Below are positions 37,156 to 51,076 of a stretch of 64,000 bases of DNA, piece after piece; positions within the stretch are counted from its first letter, which is position 1, and every line of letters begins with the position of its first letter. Position numbers and translations under genes: made by a program. Source of the stretch: Struthidea cinerea (Eukaryota > Chordata > Aves > Passeriformes > Corcoracidae). Under the pieces are notes generated by a model. That model searched no databases. It was not told where the DNA came from and saw only the letters and a program-made list of their open reading frames with translations. The stretch covers positions 800,662-864,661 of the forward strand of contig VZTI01005557.1 of the NCBI GenBank assembly GCA_013397865.1, in the 5' to 3' direction.

Positions 37156-40100
37156 AGAAACTGGGAAATGTGGATGCAATAGGGAAAAAGTCAGGCTCTA
37201 TTCAAGTCAGTACCAAAATTCCCACGGGTTTTGCTGCTTTTTGTTCACAGTACTTGATGTGCACCTTGATACAGCAAAACTTGGGGCTGGGACTGGAGTG
37301 TTTGCATTTTAAATAATTTGTGACCAAGTGGGGCTTTCCAGTTTAAAAATGCAGTGGATATACATAATCAATGTCAGTATGACGTATGAAGAGCAATACT
37401 TTTTCATAGTGAAAGGAAGCCTTGAACAGCTGTTCTCATGTGGGGCTGTGGTTCAGATGCCCAGCTGAGCTCTGTGTCACAATGGCTGGAAAAGAAATAA
37501 TGTTTGAAATGTTGTGCTCCAGATCATTTGCCTTAAACAATTTTACCTTTTGAACCAGCTGTAATCCTAGCTTGGACATACAATGAAATATACAGTTCTG
37601 TCTCCTGACTAATTTTTGTGAAATTTAATGTTTCTGAATGCGATGTTCTGTACATTTGAAGAGCTTTACTGTGAGGTTACTCTGCCTTTAGGGGAGCCGG
37701 TAGCAGATGTTTTCTCCAAGTGCTTAAGATGGTAATTCTTTTTAATAGAGTTTGCTTAGTTCATCAAATAGCTTATATAAAACACTTCTGTTTTCATAAG
37801 AAATATGTACAGTTACGCTGGAAAACATGGAGCTGTTCCTTTTCTGGGCTGCTAAAGAGAAAATGTTTCCTTTTTCTGCAAGAAAATATTTTTTTTTATA
37901 AAAGCCTGACAATGTGTTATTCCTCACCAAAATTTCCTGTGAGAAGAATTCCTGCTCATCAACTCTTCCCCTAAGCCAGGGAAAGGACTTCTTGTGCTGC
38001 AACTTCTCCTTGTGGGTACAGCCTGAGCAGAAATGTGGGCACGTGGTGGCCACTGAGCCATGGCGATGCTCTCCTTTGGAAAACAAGGGTTTGTTTTGGC
38101 ACGCTGGGAAGGGACAGGCTTTTTGGGGCTAAGTTTGCAGTGACATCTGGCTGTGGAATAAAAGGGTATGGTTAAAATCCACAGCAGAGCATGTAGTTGG
38201 TTTAGGAAGTGTTTGGGGTTTTTTCTTTTTAATTCTTTTTTTAAATTCTTGTTTTAATCATTAGCGCTTTCTGATCAGAAATGTGCTTTTCCCATCTTCC
38301 CCTTTAAAAAAGACAAAGGAAGAGCAAGTAATTCACCACCAAATCACTTTTATCCATGCAGAAAAATCAGTTTTGTTCTTGCTCTGACTTCCTCTTTATT
38401 TACATAAGAAAATAAATATGGGACTTCATTATGGCAAGTGCAAAACAGATTATTTTTTTTTTTCTTTTCTCAGATGGATACTGGCAAGTTATTGTTGGGT
38501 GGTGATGTTGAAAATAAATATTTAAAATGTAGAAATAATTTCTTTTAGAAAGTTCACTGAAAGTTTTATGGTCTAGCTTTGATTTTACTTTAAAATGTCT
38601 TTTGTTTAGATGTTCTTACCCAGGGTAGGCTGGTTTGGGCTGCAGAAAGATGGGGAGAGTTGTGAGGGAAAGGCTGGTGCTGATTTTCCTGAAGAAGTTT
38701 ATTTGGGTTTTGTGAATTTGTGTTGCTGACAAGACAGTTACCCACCCTGGGTATTAGAGCTGTATTTCACATTGATGCCTTCTGGGTGTGAGAGCTATTT
38801 AAAGCACTTGGAGCTTGCCATAGCCATGCTTTTATGTGCTGCCTGTAAATCTGGGTATTAACAAAACAGGAGGTGCCTGATGATGGATGGGCTGAGGGCT
38901 CTTTCCCAGTCCCTCTCAGCCTTTCCTGCTGCCAGGGAGAGAGAAAGGGAGGCCCAAGTCTGTGTGCTGGAGATTGACTCTTCTGATTCTGTTTGCTAGC
39001 AGGAAGAATATTGTCCTTTTCTTTTTTCCTTTTTATTTTTCCTATTTCATGTCTGAATTCCTGTGCACTTCTTGTGCTGCTGGTTTGTGGTTGGTTTTAG
39101 AGACCAATCTTGTGAGTGTACCTGAAGAGCTGATGCAGGGATGCTCTGGCTGCTGATGCTCTGTGCTGGACAGGTCCTGCTGCTTTGGAAAGGCTGGAGT
39201 TACCTGGCAGATCAGGTGAATTGCATTTCACAGCTTTTCAGGCGAAGTCACGTTGTTTTCCTGTACATTAAACCATTCATTGAACCTATTTAATGAAACT
39301 AAAGTTTTGTAAAAAGCAGTTCATGGTTTATTTGTTTTTCATTAGGTGAGGTAGTCCCAAAGGGATGGGGAGAATTGGAGATGGAAACTGGTGGCTGTGA
39401 GGAGAATGAGGAATTCCTGAGGAGTATGATGTGATGAAGCCTAGATGTTCTCTGCTCTGAAAATACACAATTTCACAGGCAACTGTAGATTCCCCTTGAA
39501 ATTCACATCCATTGCAGTTACTCAGATGCTGTCAATAAAACAGTTTGTCAATAATAAGCCACCTCATTGAGCAGATGCAACATGTAGTTCCTTTATTTAA
39601 CTGTCTCTTCAAAATGCCCCCTTGAAAAGTAGATACTTCCTCCATCCCTCCATGTATTTTACCTTATATTTTATCCTTCTATTCAGAAGCAGAGACTGGG
39701 ACTGTGATCATTGTTAAGTAAGTGGCAGTCATGAACTTTTCAGCTGCTGCCTATCAATAAGTCCATTTATTAGGAGACTCCTTGAAACTTAAGAACTTCA
39801 GAGATTACTTTTCTCTATTCTTTCTTTTTTTTTTTTCCTCTTTTCAGTGTACAGCAGAGCATGTAGGTGTTTAATGGCTTTTTATAGTTTTTTCTTTTTA
39901 AATGTACTTAGCATTTTTTTTAAAGAAGTGCAAGGGAGTATAAGCAGTGAAATTGCCTGGGTGTTTGGAGCTTTTATTAACATGCTCCATCCCACAGATG
40001 AGAACATGTCTTCAAGTTCTTAAGTTCAAGTTTAATCTGGGCATGAGACCAAGGACTTCAAATTTATGTCCAAATCTTGTATCTGATCCTATGTTAAACA

Positions 40101-43100
40101 CATCCAGATGGAAGGTGATATTCTAATGTTAACAATCTGCTTCCCCTCCCTCTGCTGCCTTTCTAAGAAGTTGCTGACAAGTCTTTCTGACAGTCTCTTT
40201 TAAGTAAATGAGATCAAGTGTATTGAAGGTCTTTTATAGCAACAACCTCAGAGAAAGAGTAGACTTTGCGGTAGCACTGCAGAACGTGGGTTTGCTGATA
40301 TTCTCCCCCAGTCCTGGATGGCACAGCTCACCTCAGGGCTCCCAGAACTTAAGGCTTGTTCTGGTCCATCCGTTCTATGCATCCCATGCAAATGGATACC
40401 ATTTGTACACTTTATTATTAGGAATTTATAAGAATTTAATAGATAAATACCTTTCTTGATAAATCTGTACAGCTTTTCATCTGCTCTGTTGGAGAACAGG
40501 TTTTTTTCTGTATTGTGATTTTGGGTCATCCCGGATATGATGTCTTGTACAGCTTAGGTGATGTTAATGTAGTTCATTGAAGGGTGTGGAGATAAAACAT
40601 TTCTCCTTTATGACCAGAATAGAAGAGAGAGAGTCTGCCTTTGACAAAGGTAATTTTGTTTTCATCTAATTATGTGCTGATCTTGCTGCATTTCAGCTCT
40701 TGAATTCCTTATGTCTCTGCAGTTAATGTGTGTTAGCTTTCCTGTGTAGAAGAATCTGATCTGTGGATATATGTCAGAAGAGCTGCGTTTAAATTATTTG
40801 GCATCACTGATAGAACCAATTGGTTCTTTCTGTGTGTAGGGTCAGTCTGCCTCCCATCCCATGCAGATTCATCCCACTGTGCAGTTACAAAGCCTCACCT
40901 ACCCTCAACCTCCCTGCTCTGCAAGTCTTCAGGAATCCTTGTCCAAGAGGCAAACAGGGCTTGGGTGGAGGTTAGGCTGGATGAGCCTATACCTGTTTTT
41001 TGACCAGCTCTGCTTAAAATGCATTAAACCCCTTTAGGATTCCATGTGAGATTTTTCAGAGCTGATATCCTCTGCCTTCACTGAAACCATCTGTAATGCT
41101 GCGTAAAAGCCCTTCTTTACCTCACCAATGCCCATGTGCAGTGCTGTGAAAGCAGTCCCAGTCCTGAGCTGATCGGCTGGGGAGCCACTGCGTGCCTCCT
41201 GCTCTTAATTCTTCTTGAAAGAAATATGTGGTACCGTTAATCTGTGAAAGTACCGGAGAACAGATCCTGCAAAGGAACATTTACTAAAGTGTTTCCTGAT
41301 GTGTAAAATTTGTGTTTTGTAGGAATAGAATTCCAGAGGAGTTTTACCAGTTGTTTTATAGAAATATTTAGAGGTGTTTAAAACTACTCATTTTAAAATG
41401 GCACTTGCATACCTTGAAGTCTGACTTGAACTTTACAAGTGGTGATGCCTGGAAGTCTGCAGATGATGTTCACTGCTGCCGGACTGCATCCAGCTGTGAT
41501 TCTGGCTATGTCCAGGGTTTCCATCCAACTGGAGAAACAAACACTGGTGATGGGATGGGAGCAGAGCTCAGAAGCTCTTTGGGGTATGCACTGACCACTG
41601 TCATGCATTCAGTAGATCCCAAGTCATTGCTGTAACAGATGCATTCCCTGGTCAGAGCGTAGAACCTGCCTTTATAATCCAAGTGCAGGTATCTTCACAC
41701 ACACAAGATATTTGGACAGTGTGTTTTGCATAGCTAAACAGACAACACCCTGCTGGGGTGACATTCTCAATATGCTGTGCATAAAGATGTTGTGTCAGCA
41801 ACAGGGGCAATGCATCACATGAACTGGAGAGCTCCAGTTTTTACTTTGCAGCCTGAGTACCTTCTGTCCCCAGACTGGCCCCTGCAAACCACGATGTCAG
41901 GCCAGCAAAGAGTTAAAGGAATAAAGGTTTATTAATTTCTGTCCTCCCAGGCTGAAATTGCCTTGCCTGTTCAACTAACAGCAACTTCTCACTTTAGAAC
42001 TAATTTGTATTGATTGCATTTCAGCCTGGCGCTGTGGTTGCCTTGTAAAGCTCAAAAGCATGCTAGAACCCGAGAATGTTATGCTCCCATGATGGAATAC
42101 AGGCAGTAGGTAATGCCCAGGAGTTTTTGTGATCATTAGGGAGAATCTCGCAGCTTCCAGCTTGCAGAGCAGTCTGTTCAGCTCCTGGGAAGATGGCTGC
42201 ACTTGCACAGGGCCCTGAACGCTCTTCAAACTAATTCACATTACTGTGATCATCTGTCTAATTGTCTTTCCTTTAACTTTCATTAGCGGGTTCTGCATCG
42301 TTCCGTTTGTCTCCCTGAACAAAGATGAAGATAAATTCAGTAGAGTTACGACAGTGCAGCAAGAGACACAAGCTGCATGTACATGATGTGGAGAGACGAC
42401 GATTTATTGGCCTGTGTGGTGGCAGGAGAGGGTGTGCTGGGCAAGGGCCAGAAAGAAAATGCTTAAAAAGATCATCTCAACCAGCTTTTTTATCTATTCC
42501 TTTTTTTTCCTGGGTGCATCTGCACTCTGTCTTCTGCTATGAAATATGTGCTGATTTGCCTGCGTGCAAACATCGACCTAAGATTCCTGTAAGGTTTTAT
42601 TAGTTGGAAGGAAGTCTGTTTTGTGGCTAAGAGGCTGGGCTGGAAATTAGGAGACTTGGACTTGTCTTCCAGGCTAGATACAGACTTCCTGGATAAACAA
42701 AGAAGGTTCATTTAATCTTCCTTTACTTCGGGTCTTGATCTCCAGTGTGGGGATTAATAGTACTTCCTTTGTCTCTTCCTGAATATCCACTCTGTTGATA
42801 CCTCTTTGAGATCCTTTTGATGATGTAACTGAAAATGTTTTGTGGTTTTTTTTGGTTTTTTTTTTTATTCCATTGTCTTAGGAAAAAATTGTCCTCCTGT
42901 TGTTGTGGAGAGGTAGAAAGTTAAAGCCAGGAGTAAGACAATCTGAAACTGCTACTGTTCTCTAACCTGTGGCTTGTTTTCCTGATGAAACCCAGAAATC
43001 TGGGTAAATAGAGGCAAGAGAATTTCAGATGTGATACCATGGCCAGCTAAAAGGTGATTTGGAGCAGATCCTTTTGATCTGCAACACGTTTGAAGAGGCC

Positions 43101-46100
43101 TTCAGGAGGTTTTGAGGATGGAATACGGCTAATGCAAGGCTGCCGTTGAGCTTTAATGGGTTGTTGACAGCTATGATAGGAGGAGAGTGAGAGGCTTCAG
43201 CTGCTGCTCGTGAGAGTTCCTCTGCAAATACTGGCAGCTCCCAAAGCAACGTGCCTGGGAATAAGCAGAGCAGACAAATGGGGTATTTTGGCATCTTGTG
43301 TGGAGAGCAGTGTTGTACCATGCTTGCACTTCCAGCTTCTGCAATATGCCAAATTCACATGGGTGTGAAACTTTCTCAGCAAGGTATAAGCATGGCTGGG
43401 GTCTGCACGATGATGCAAAGCGCTAAAACAGTTTTTGTTGTGTTAAACTTCTCATTGCTGGTTAATAGTGGTATTCTAGCAAGGCTCTGTGTTGATGCTG
43501 CAGTTCCAAATCTTCATCCCATTGCACTTCTCTCCATATGGAAGCCTTCAGAGTGAGGCTTGTGGAGGTAATGTTAGACAGCCTTTGTCAGAAGTCACGG
43601 TGTGTAAAGGAGCAGTCCTTCTGGTTCAAACTGATTCACGTGGAGAGGGAGGTGAGGACTTCTCCCTGCCATGGTCCTGCCTGCAGCGTAGGCGTGTGGA
43701 GGCTCCCGAGGAGCTGGTAACCATGCAGTTCAAACCACTAGCAGGTAGCAGCACGGTCTGCTGTCAACTACCCAGGCTGGATTAGCAGGGACTGCCTGCA
43801 AGCAGAAAGCTCAGTGACTCATCTTCATCTCTTGAGCCTTCTGACTTCCTCACCATGTTCCCTGCAGTTGGGCTTAAATTAACTGATCATAATTATTTCA
43901 AGATCTTTCCTTCCTCTGAAAGCTTGCTTTTACCTCTGCAAACACACCAACAACCCTGCGTCTCTGGAATCTTCTCCAGTTTACTGGAGAGGAAAAAAGG
44001 TGAATTCGAAGTGTTTACTTTGAATTCCTTCCATAACACCACACAAAGCATTATTGTTGTTTTTACATGGTGCATTATCTTAAATCCTTCTTAGAGGAAT
44101 CTGCCCAGTGTTTCATTTCCTTTCCAGTTCTGAGTCGGAGGTGGAGTAAGATTCACTTAGGCTCAAATTAGTGGTAAGGGTAGAAAAATCCAAGTATTAA
44201 CCAGAATCAACCTTTGCTGCTGTCTGTCAGACCTACAAACTAGCCCAGCCTGAATTCTTCATAAAATATTCCTGCTTCCTTTTCATCTGGATAGCAATTA
44301 CAGGTCAGTGCTGCCAGGTGGGTTACACAGAGGCTGTGAGTGAGCTCAGCTCGGGGCAGGGGTTGTGTGTGAGTGCTGAGCACGATGTCACAGCTGGAAG
44401 GCAAGGACTGAACTGCTTGGTGCAAGGACAAAGAGCCACTACCAGAAGCACTCGAGTTCCTTCCAGTCTGCAACAACCAGGACATCTATCAGCCAAGGTG
44501 ATCCATCCTCCCTGGCTTTGCACACTTGTCTCCTTCTTTGGACTTTGCCAAAGTGCTGGCATAATACTTCAAAAATACTTTGTGCTGTGATCAGCAGGAT
44601 TGAGGAGAAGCTGTTTGCCCCTAGCGCTCCTTGTCCTCTCCTGTCCTTTGTCACCTGTCACAAGCAATCAGTTTGCTACAGTGATGAAGTCAGGGCCGAA
44701 GATGCTGAAGGCTGCACTGGTTGTCCAGGGATAGAGGCTGGATAATTTGCATCCTGCCAGGTCACTCCTACTGGCGTCTACTGGCCTGACTAAGGTCTCT
44801 CTCCAGAAGGAGGTATCTTAAAGGTTTAGGAATTGAAATATAACCTTTTCCCCTGTTCTTTTTTCTTTAAATACCTCCTTTTAATTCCTCCTGTGCTACC
44901 TGAATTTTTGCCAAACGAGTTCTTATTAATTCTGTGGAGTATAGACAATCTTGAGAGGTGATATTTCATTGTATATTTGAAAAATGAGGTTCTTTTCGTA
45001 GACTGATGGGTCTTGTGACTTATTTCAGACTTGGGCAGTCACTGGATTTGCTGAAAGTTGCTCTTTTCTTTTTTTCCTTCTCTGCCCAGTGTTTCTTGAC
45101 ACCATGGCTACATTCCTTCTATTCATAAAAGCAACATGATGGTGTGTTGCTCTCCAGTTTGCAAAATTTGGGTAATGTGTGTATTGGTGATTAAACAGGA
45201 AATAACTGAGGGGGAGAGAGGCTTGGAGAGAGCTCATGGTGACAAATCAACATTTTACATCTCCAGAATTTTGCTTTCCAAAATATGTAGGCTTTGTATC
45301 TGTTTAAAGTGATGCATCAATCTGATGGTGCTTGACTGTGTACAGGAGTTTGGTTGATGTAGGATGGGACTCAGTCAATACAACCAATTCTCCATTGCCC
45401 AGCAGTCTGTGGTTTTAAAAAAGAAAGGATGACTGTGAATCTCTCACATTGGATGTCCTTTCATGCTCCAGATTATTTAACTGTCCTAAAGGATGACGGT
45501 AGGAATCTACAGCCTTGAAGGATGTGCAGGTCTGGGGCTCTTTGTGGTGGCAGTTTTTCATGCATCACCATGGAGTTCAGCTCACAGCTGGGGTGCTTGT
45601 GACCCCGGGCTGTGGAGGACTGTGGCAGGACAGGAGTGGTTGGGGAGCAGACAGTGATGGAAGAGGGCTGGTGCAGTTGGCAGCTGCTCAGCACGGGCTG
45701 TGAGTGCCTTTGGCGCTGGGGCAGAGCACAGAGCTGCAGGTTGTTGCTGAGCAGGCTCAGACAGATGGGACACCTCCAGAAGTTGTGGGGGAATGCTGAG
45801 ATGAAGAGCAGAGTAGGGACCAGGAGTCAACATATTGTACTTGGCTCCCTTGTACGGTCATACTCCTGACAGTCTGCGAAAGGCAAATGTGGCAGTAACA
45901 CAGGAGGTTCTAGGTGGAGATTTGGGCTGTTTTTTTCTCAAAACTGCTCTTTCTCAGGAGCTGGAGGGAGCTCCTCTCTCAGGGAGTTTTCCTGTGCTCC
46001 TGCTGCACTTCCCGGGCTTGCAGATGCCTGTAGTCCCCTTCCTTTGGACTGAAAAGTGCTGAGGGGGCAGCTCATCAAAACTGGCATTTTTATGGCTGCA

Positions 46101-46269
46101 TGGGACAGCACAGAGCAGTGTCACAGTTTGCTTGGTCCCCAGCCTTCCCATGCTCCACTTGAAGCAGTGCAACTGGGAGTTTTTGAAGGGAAGGAGGGTT
46201 GGGATGCCAGAAATCCACCTCTGCTTCCCATGCAACTTTCCGCTGTTGTCCTGTTCCGCGGCCCTGTTC
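37156..46269. other. Gene-free unique sequence
   Basis: No gene is recognised across this stretch. ORFs remain under 115 codons, overlap on both strands and lack domains. T-rich runs occur near 38.45, 39.83 and 42.85 kb. An isolated AATAAA at about 41.92 kb is not preceded by a convincing transcript. Confidence 0.5.
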
Positions 46270-46570
46270 CAGCCTCCCCCTGGCTTTGAGTGATTGCACC
46301 GTGATCTGGTGATTTATGGGCAGAGCCATCCTATACCAATAATTGCCTGGCCATCACTGCAGTCACATCTGGCCTTGACAGATGTTTTCCTGTCAATAGG
46401 CCTAACACAGACAAGTAGTTCCTCCGCTAGTTGTGCAGGGCCGAGATGAAAGGCTCTGGCTTGGCTGTGGCGTGTGGCGAGTTCCCCGTGTTGCTAATGG
46501 AAGCTGACAGTCTACATCCCGCTCCATCTGCTCCCAATTTAGACCTCGAGATTTATTGTCTCTGGAAAAG
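46270..46570. other. Possible conserved non-coding regulatory element
   Basis: The block contains TTTATGG (46313-46319, posterior Hox-type core) and an inverted pair of TALE/Meis-type hexamers, TGACAG (46376-46381) and CTGTCA (46390-46395), 8 bp apart. No transposon signature is seen. Such combinations occur in vertebrate developmental enhancers, but any long AT-leaning sequence will contain some of these motifs. Function is inferred, not shown. Confidence 0.25.
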
Positions 46571-49500
46571 GTAAAATAAAGACGTGTGGAACAGAATTAG
46601 TGGTTCTGAAAGCTGTAGGGGGGGGTGTAGCGTGTCTCTCCTTCTGTACTTTCAAAGATAGAAAGAGGAAGGAAGGCATTTCTAAATCAAAGCAAAGCTC
46701 CCTCACAAGGTCTCCTGGGATGGACCATAACCTGTCCCTCAGGGTGTGTAGCTGTCGTTTGGTCCGTGCTTGGCTTCAGCAACAGAGGGACCTTCAGTTC
46801 TCTTGTGCTTCTACAGCATAAACTTGAGGATTTGATTTGTTTACAGCTGTAAGAGATGCACAAAGTCTTCTGGCCAGACCCAGAAGCCCAGATATTCTGG
46901 GGAAGATGACACAGCTCTCATTTCTTTGCCAGTTCTTCTCCCAGAAAGGGCTGAGCCCTTCAGGTACAGAGTGATGTAGCATCATACTGGTCCTTTGTGT
47001 CAGTAAGAGCCACTGCCTGTGTTTGGGGTGGAAGGAAAGCTTTGCAGTGGTTTCTGTCACGAAACAGCAGTGCTTGGAGTCTGGCTCCTGTAGCTCTGGA
47101 GCAGAGTCCAGCCCGCTGTGGACTTTCTTTGTGTCAAGAAAAAGTCGATGGGACCTCAGCAAACACGGTGGGCCCCTTGGGAAGCAAAGCAGCTGCAGCC
47201 AGGAAGGGTGGAAGCAGCACAGGCTGCTTCAGGGGCTGCTCGTGGAATTTGAGGGAAGTGTGGAGGGGCTGAAAATTTGCCAGAAGGCTTTGATGCTCTT
47301 GGCAGGTTTACACATCTGCAGGTCACCTAGTGCTGGTTCAGCTGGGGACTTGCAGCCGTGGCAGCCACAAAGTGGGGGAAGAAGCTCTTTGGTGGGCTCC
47401 AAATTCTGCTTTTCCGGTGGTGCAGAGGGAGGGAAGGACAGCATTAATCACTGAGGACAATGGACATAACAAATGAAGCATGAGTTGGGGTGTGAAGGGA
47501 AAAGATGACATGAGAGAGGTTATTGTGAAAGTTCTCATGAATCTCACCTCCATTTTACCTCCTTATCTGTGTGGTTGTGCTTGAAAGTTTGATTTGTTGT
47601 GCCTTTATAACAGAAGAAACAACCTAAAAATAAAAATCTGTCAAAGCCAAAAAGAGAGGGGGGAAAAAAGAGGAAAATGTTGGAGTAACTCCTCTGTGTT
47701 TTTCTCTAAAAATCTAAGAAATCCAAGAGGTAGCATCTGGGTGTAGATATTTGCAAGTAAAAGCTGTTGGTTTTTTGCAACCTTTTGGGTAGTTCAAAGA
47801 CAGAGAATTGAGGATATGGGCATGACAATCATCAGTTACAGAGAACGAAGCTGACAAGTGTCACGTTTGCTGCTAATGTGCCTGGAAGTTAATTTATTCA
47901 CTTCCATCTGAAACACCTGAGGCTGTCTCCTCTCAATGCAGGGCTTGGGAATTTGGAGAAAAAAACCTCAGTAAAATTACTAATCTACAACTGGTGAATG
48001 ACCAGGGAGGAAAAAATATTCACGAAGGAGGACAGGTATTTGTCAAAATTTCTGATTGTAGGAAATGTCAGAAATTTGCTGTTTCTATCAGAGCTGTGTG
48101 TGTTCAGCTCTGTTGAGCTGCTTGTATTGCATTTAATGTGTTTATACTATTAATTGTCCATTATTAAATGACACAATTTAAAGTTTATCTATTCTGCTGT
48201 AGGAAGTGAGCAAAGTTTCTATAAATAAAATGTTCACATTTTTATTGGCAGAACAGCTTAAACTTTTTTTCCCCTAGAAACCCAAGTCTTAAATGTGCAG
48301 CTCTGGTTTTAAAACCTCGGGACAAAAATCTGCACTAAAAACATAAAGCTTCTTTAATGGCCCTGACCACAACTGGTTGATAGCTTTTCCAAACTCTGTG
48401 GCATTCCAGGTGAGGCAGATATGTCTAGTATTCTTCCTTGTAAAAAAAAAATCTAGACTGTCTGACTTTGTTTTGCAAATAGAAATAAAGAGTTCGTTAT
48501 TCTCAGCCATGTACTTTTAGTAACATGGAAAATACCTTCATTTTTTTGTTAAACTGAGAGATGTGCTACAGGACACACTTTCTTATCATTAAAGAGGTTT
48601 TAAAGGAGTGATGCTTTTGGAATGTAACTAAGTACAAGCTGATACTTTATTTTCATACTCTTCTTGTGGATGAGCAAGATCATCCCATTTACAGCTCATA
48701 TCCATCAGTAACACAGGAAGTAAGGAGAGCACTGGGCTTCTCCAGACCAGGCAGCCTGGTTTTTTCAGGAGCATCCCAGCTGGGCAGCTGTTGGTCAAAT
48801 AAGCACTGCTTGCGTCTGTGAGCCGTGAATTACAGAATCTGGGAACCTTGGGCGTGATAAAGGCTGAAATCACTTTCCGCTGGCGTCAGGGGAGATCTGA
48901 ATCAGTCCTATAGTGAGAGCAAAACAGGAAATCACAGATTCAAAAAGCTAGATTTGTTGAGTAATGATTGAAATTTAGCCACTGGTCATTTCACTGTGTA
49001 CTGTATAAACAGAAATGGTTAAAAACCTCCTGGTGCAGTTTTCAGATAAACGTGTTATTAGAGAATGTTAGGAGAAGGTGTGAGGAATGTAGCTCAAGTG
49101 GCAGCATCACCCCTTTTCTTTTGGGTTATGGTGAAAGACTCCTTTTCTTTTTTTTTTTCTTATTGGGCTGCTATGATTTGTGAGAAAAGAGAAAAGGGAG
49201 GGTGCTGGAACACTGAATTCTGAGAATTTCATTCTTTCTACTCTAATAAGCAATGATCCTCAAAAGTGCACTCCATTTGATCTTAGGCTTTGGGAAAAAC
49301 TTGCCAGATTGTGTGATAGTGCTGAGATTGTTGCTGTGTAAATAAAGTTATGTCACTGGGTGGAATACGTAGAGATATAGAATTTAGGTTTATGGAATAT
49401 AGTAATATGTATATGTGGCAAGATGGAGGATTTGGGGTGTGGATTTGTACTTCTTCTTTCTTCTTCACCAACCTGAGTTTTCTGGTATTGGTTCAAGAAA

Positions 49501-50195
49501 TCCACACTGCGGGTCAGGTATAGATATTCATTGGGTTTCAAGTAAAAGCATGTTACTTTGCAATCTGTAATTGGGTAGATTAAAGTATAAAAGACCTTGA
49601 AAGTAGAACTCGGGGGCCATTATTCTGCCATTTTTCCACCTTGTTAACTTAGAAGGCAGTCTCTGTGCAGCTGTGTTATAGACAAGAAATAATCAACATA
49701 AGTCCGAAGAGAACTTCACGTCTCCCGCTTTCTAATTCAAACTCTGAGTCAAACGGACTCACAGAACAAGAAAAATTAAAGAACAAAGCAAAAACTGAGA
49801 GGAGGGGACACACCTCATTCACAGAAAGGGAGGTTTTGACAAGAACAAATGTTCATTTAGGACCACATAATGAAAATGCCTTGATTTTCTTTCGTACCAT
49901 AGTTGTTCTAACTGCTGCAGGTGTGCGCTGGGGTTTTCCCCCTCCCACGTTCTCTTTTGTAAATCATTTTCAACATGTGCTCCAGGTAACCTCTGCAACA
50001 GGTGCTGTACCTGCAGGATTTTTGGGTGTTTGTGTGTCAGGTGTGCTGGAGCCCAGTGTTTGCTTCCCTCTGGAGAGCCCAATACTGGTACAGAGCTGAT
50101 GTCTGGGTTTCCTTTGGCTCCTGTTTTGGCCATCCAAAGTATTAAAAGTGTCCTTTGGAACTTGAAGACAGTAAATGTCTGCATTGAGTTGGCTC
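46571..50195. other. Gene-free unique sequence
   Basis: No gene is recognised. Open frames reach 143 codons (47023-47454, +) in a moderately GC-rich area with several overlapping frames, which argues for chance. A G-run is seen near 46.62 kb. The 47.8-48.6 kb part is AT-rich. Confidence 0.5.
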
Positions 50196-50411
50196 AGATT
50201 AGATGTTTTAGGAAAAAATTCTTGACAGTGAGGGTGCTGAGGCCCTGGCACAGGCTGCCCAGAGAAGCTGTGGCTGCCCCATCCCTCAAAGCCATGCTGG
50301 ATGTGGCTTGGAGCAACCTGGGATCGTGGAAGGTGTCCCTGCCATGGCAGAGGGTTGGAACCAGATCATTTTTAAGGTCTCTTCTAGCCTAAACCATTCT
50401 ATGATTCTCTA
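50196..50411 (+). mobile_element. 5'-truncated CR1 LINE, 3' end
   Basis: This is a clear match to the 3' end of avian CR1: a TTTAGGAAAAAATTCTTGAC start, then GTGAGGGTGCTGAGGCCCTG, GGCACAGGCTGCCCAGAGAA, a GTGGAAGGTGTCCCTGCCATGGCA-type segment, and the terminal octamers ATTCTATG (50396-50403) and ATTCTCTA (50404-50411). Only the last ~215 bp is present, with no reverse-transcriptase coding region, as is typical for dead CR1 copies. Several substitutions against the remembered consensus indicate moderate age. It is the strongest single indicator that the genome is avian. Confidence 0.93.
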
Positions 50412-51076
50412 TACATGCAGCATCTAATTTGAAGACAAATTTTCCAAAAACTTAAAAGGCCGAGTCCTTTAGGAATTCTCACCACCTTTCAATAGCACTG
50501 GTAAAACAGCAGTGAAAAAGCTATGAGAGGTGTTACATGGCTGGTGTTATGGCTAACTTCTCTGGTATTTTTGGCACGTGTGTGTTCATTAGCGTTTGAA
50601 TGGTAAGAAGATTGTGAAACATTATCAAATAAATAAGGCTAGACAAGCTGGATTGCTGCAGCTGCTGTGGGAGCCCGCTGAGCTCGGAGCAAATTTGTGA
50701 TGTCTCTGTACTGAAGTGGCACAGTCGGGCTCTGGCCAATGTCCTGCAGGAAACCTCGGTGGCTCAGGGCCCCACTGATGGCAGAGCAGGTGGAAAGGCT
50801 GCTGCAGGTCAGTCTGGCCTCAGAGCTAAAATTCGTCTTCACCTCTGGCTTCAGGCCCTGGGAAGTGTCTCGAGTGTGGCACCTCACTCCTCTCCTCTAC
50901 GCAGTGCCCTGTTAACCTCCGATGGAGCAGACGTCCGTGGAGAGTTAGGTCTGACACATCCATAGCGTGTTTCACTGGAGAACATCTGGCAGAGCCCTTG
51001 CCTGCCTCTTCAGCACATGCTGCCTCTTTATCTTCACTTCCTCTCTATTGTGTTTACCTCTCTCCCATTCTGATAG
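50412..51076. other. Gene-free, moderately GC-rich sequence
   Basis: No gene is recognised. GC content rises toward 51 kb. Pyrimidine-rich sequence at about 51000-51070 precedes the candidate exon described next. Confidence 0.45.

Noticed and set aside
40850..41000. Possible CR1 interior fragment
   Set aside because: A short GAGGTTAGGCTGGATG-like similarity only, without the terminal octamers or further matching sequence.
46066..46085. Additional CTCF-like site (GAGGGGGCAGC)
   Set aside because: Only the GGGGGC part fits; the left half of the core is wrong.
47023..47454. 143-codon open frame (+)
   Set aside because: Low-complexity composition rich in Ser, Gly and Lys, overlapping frames on both strands, and no domain.
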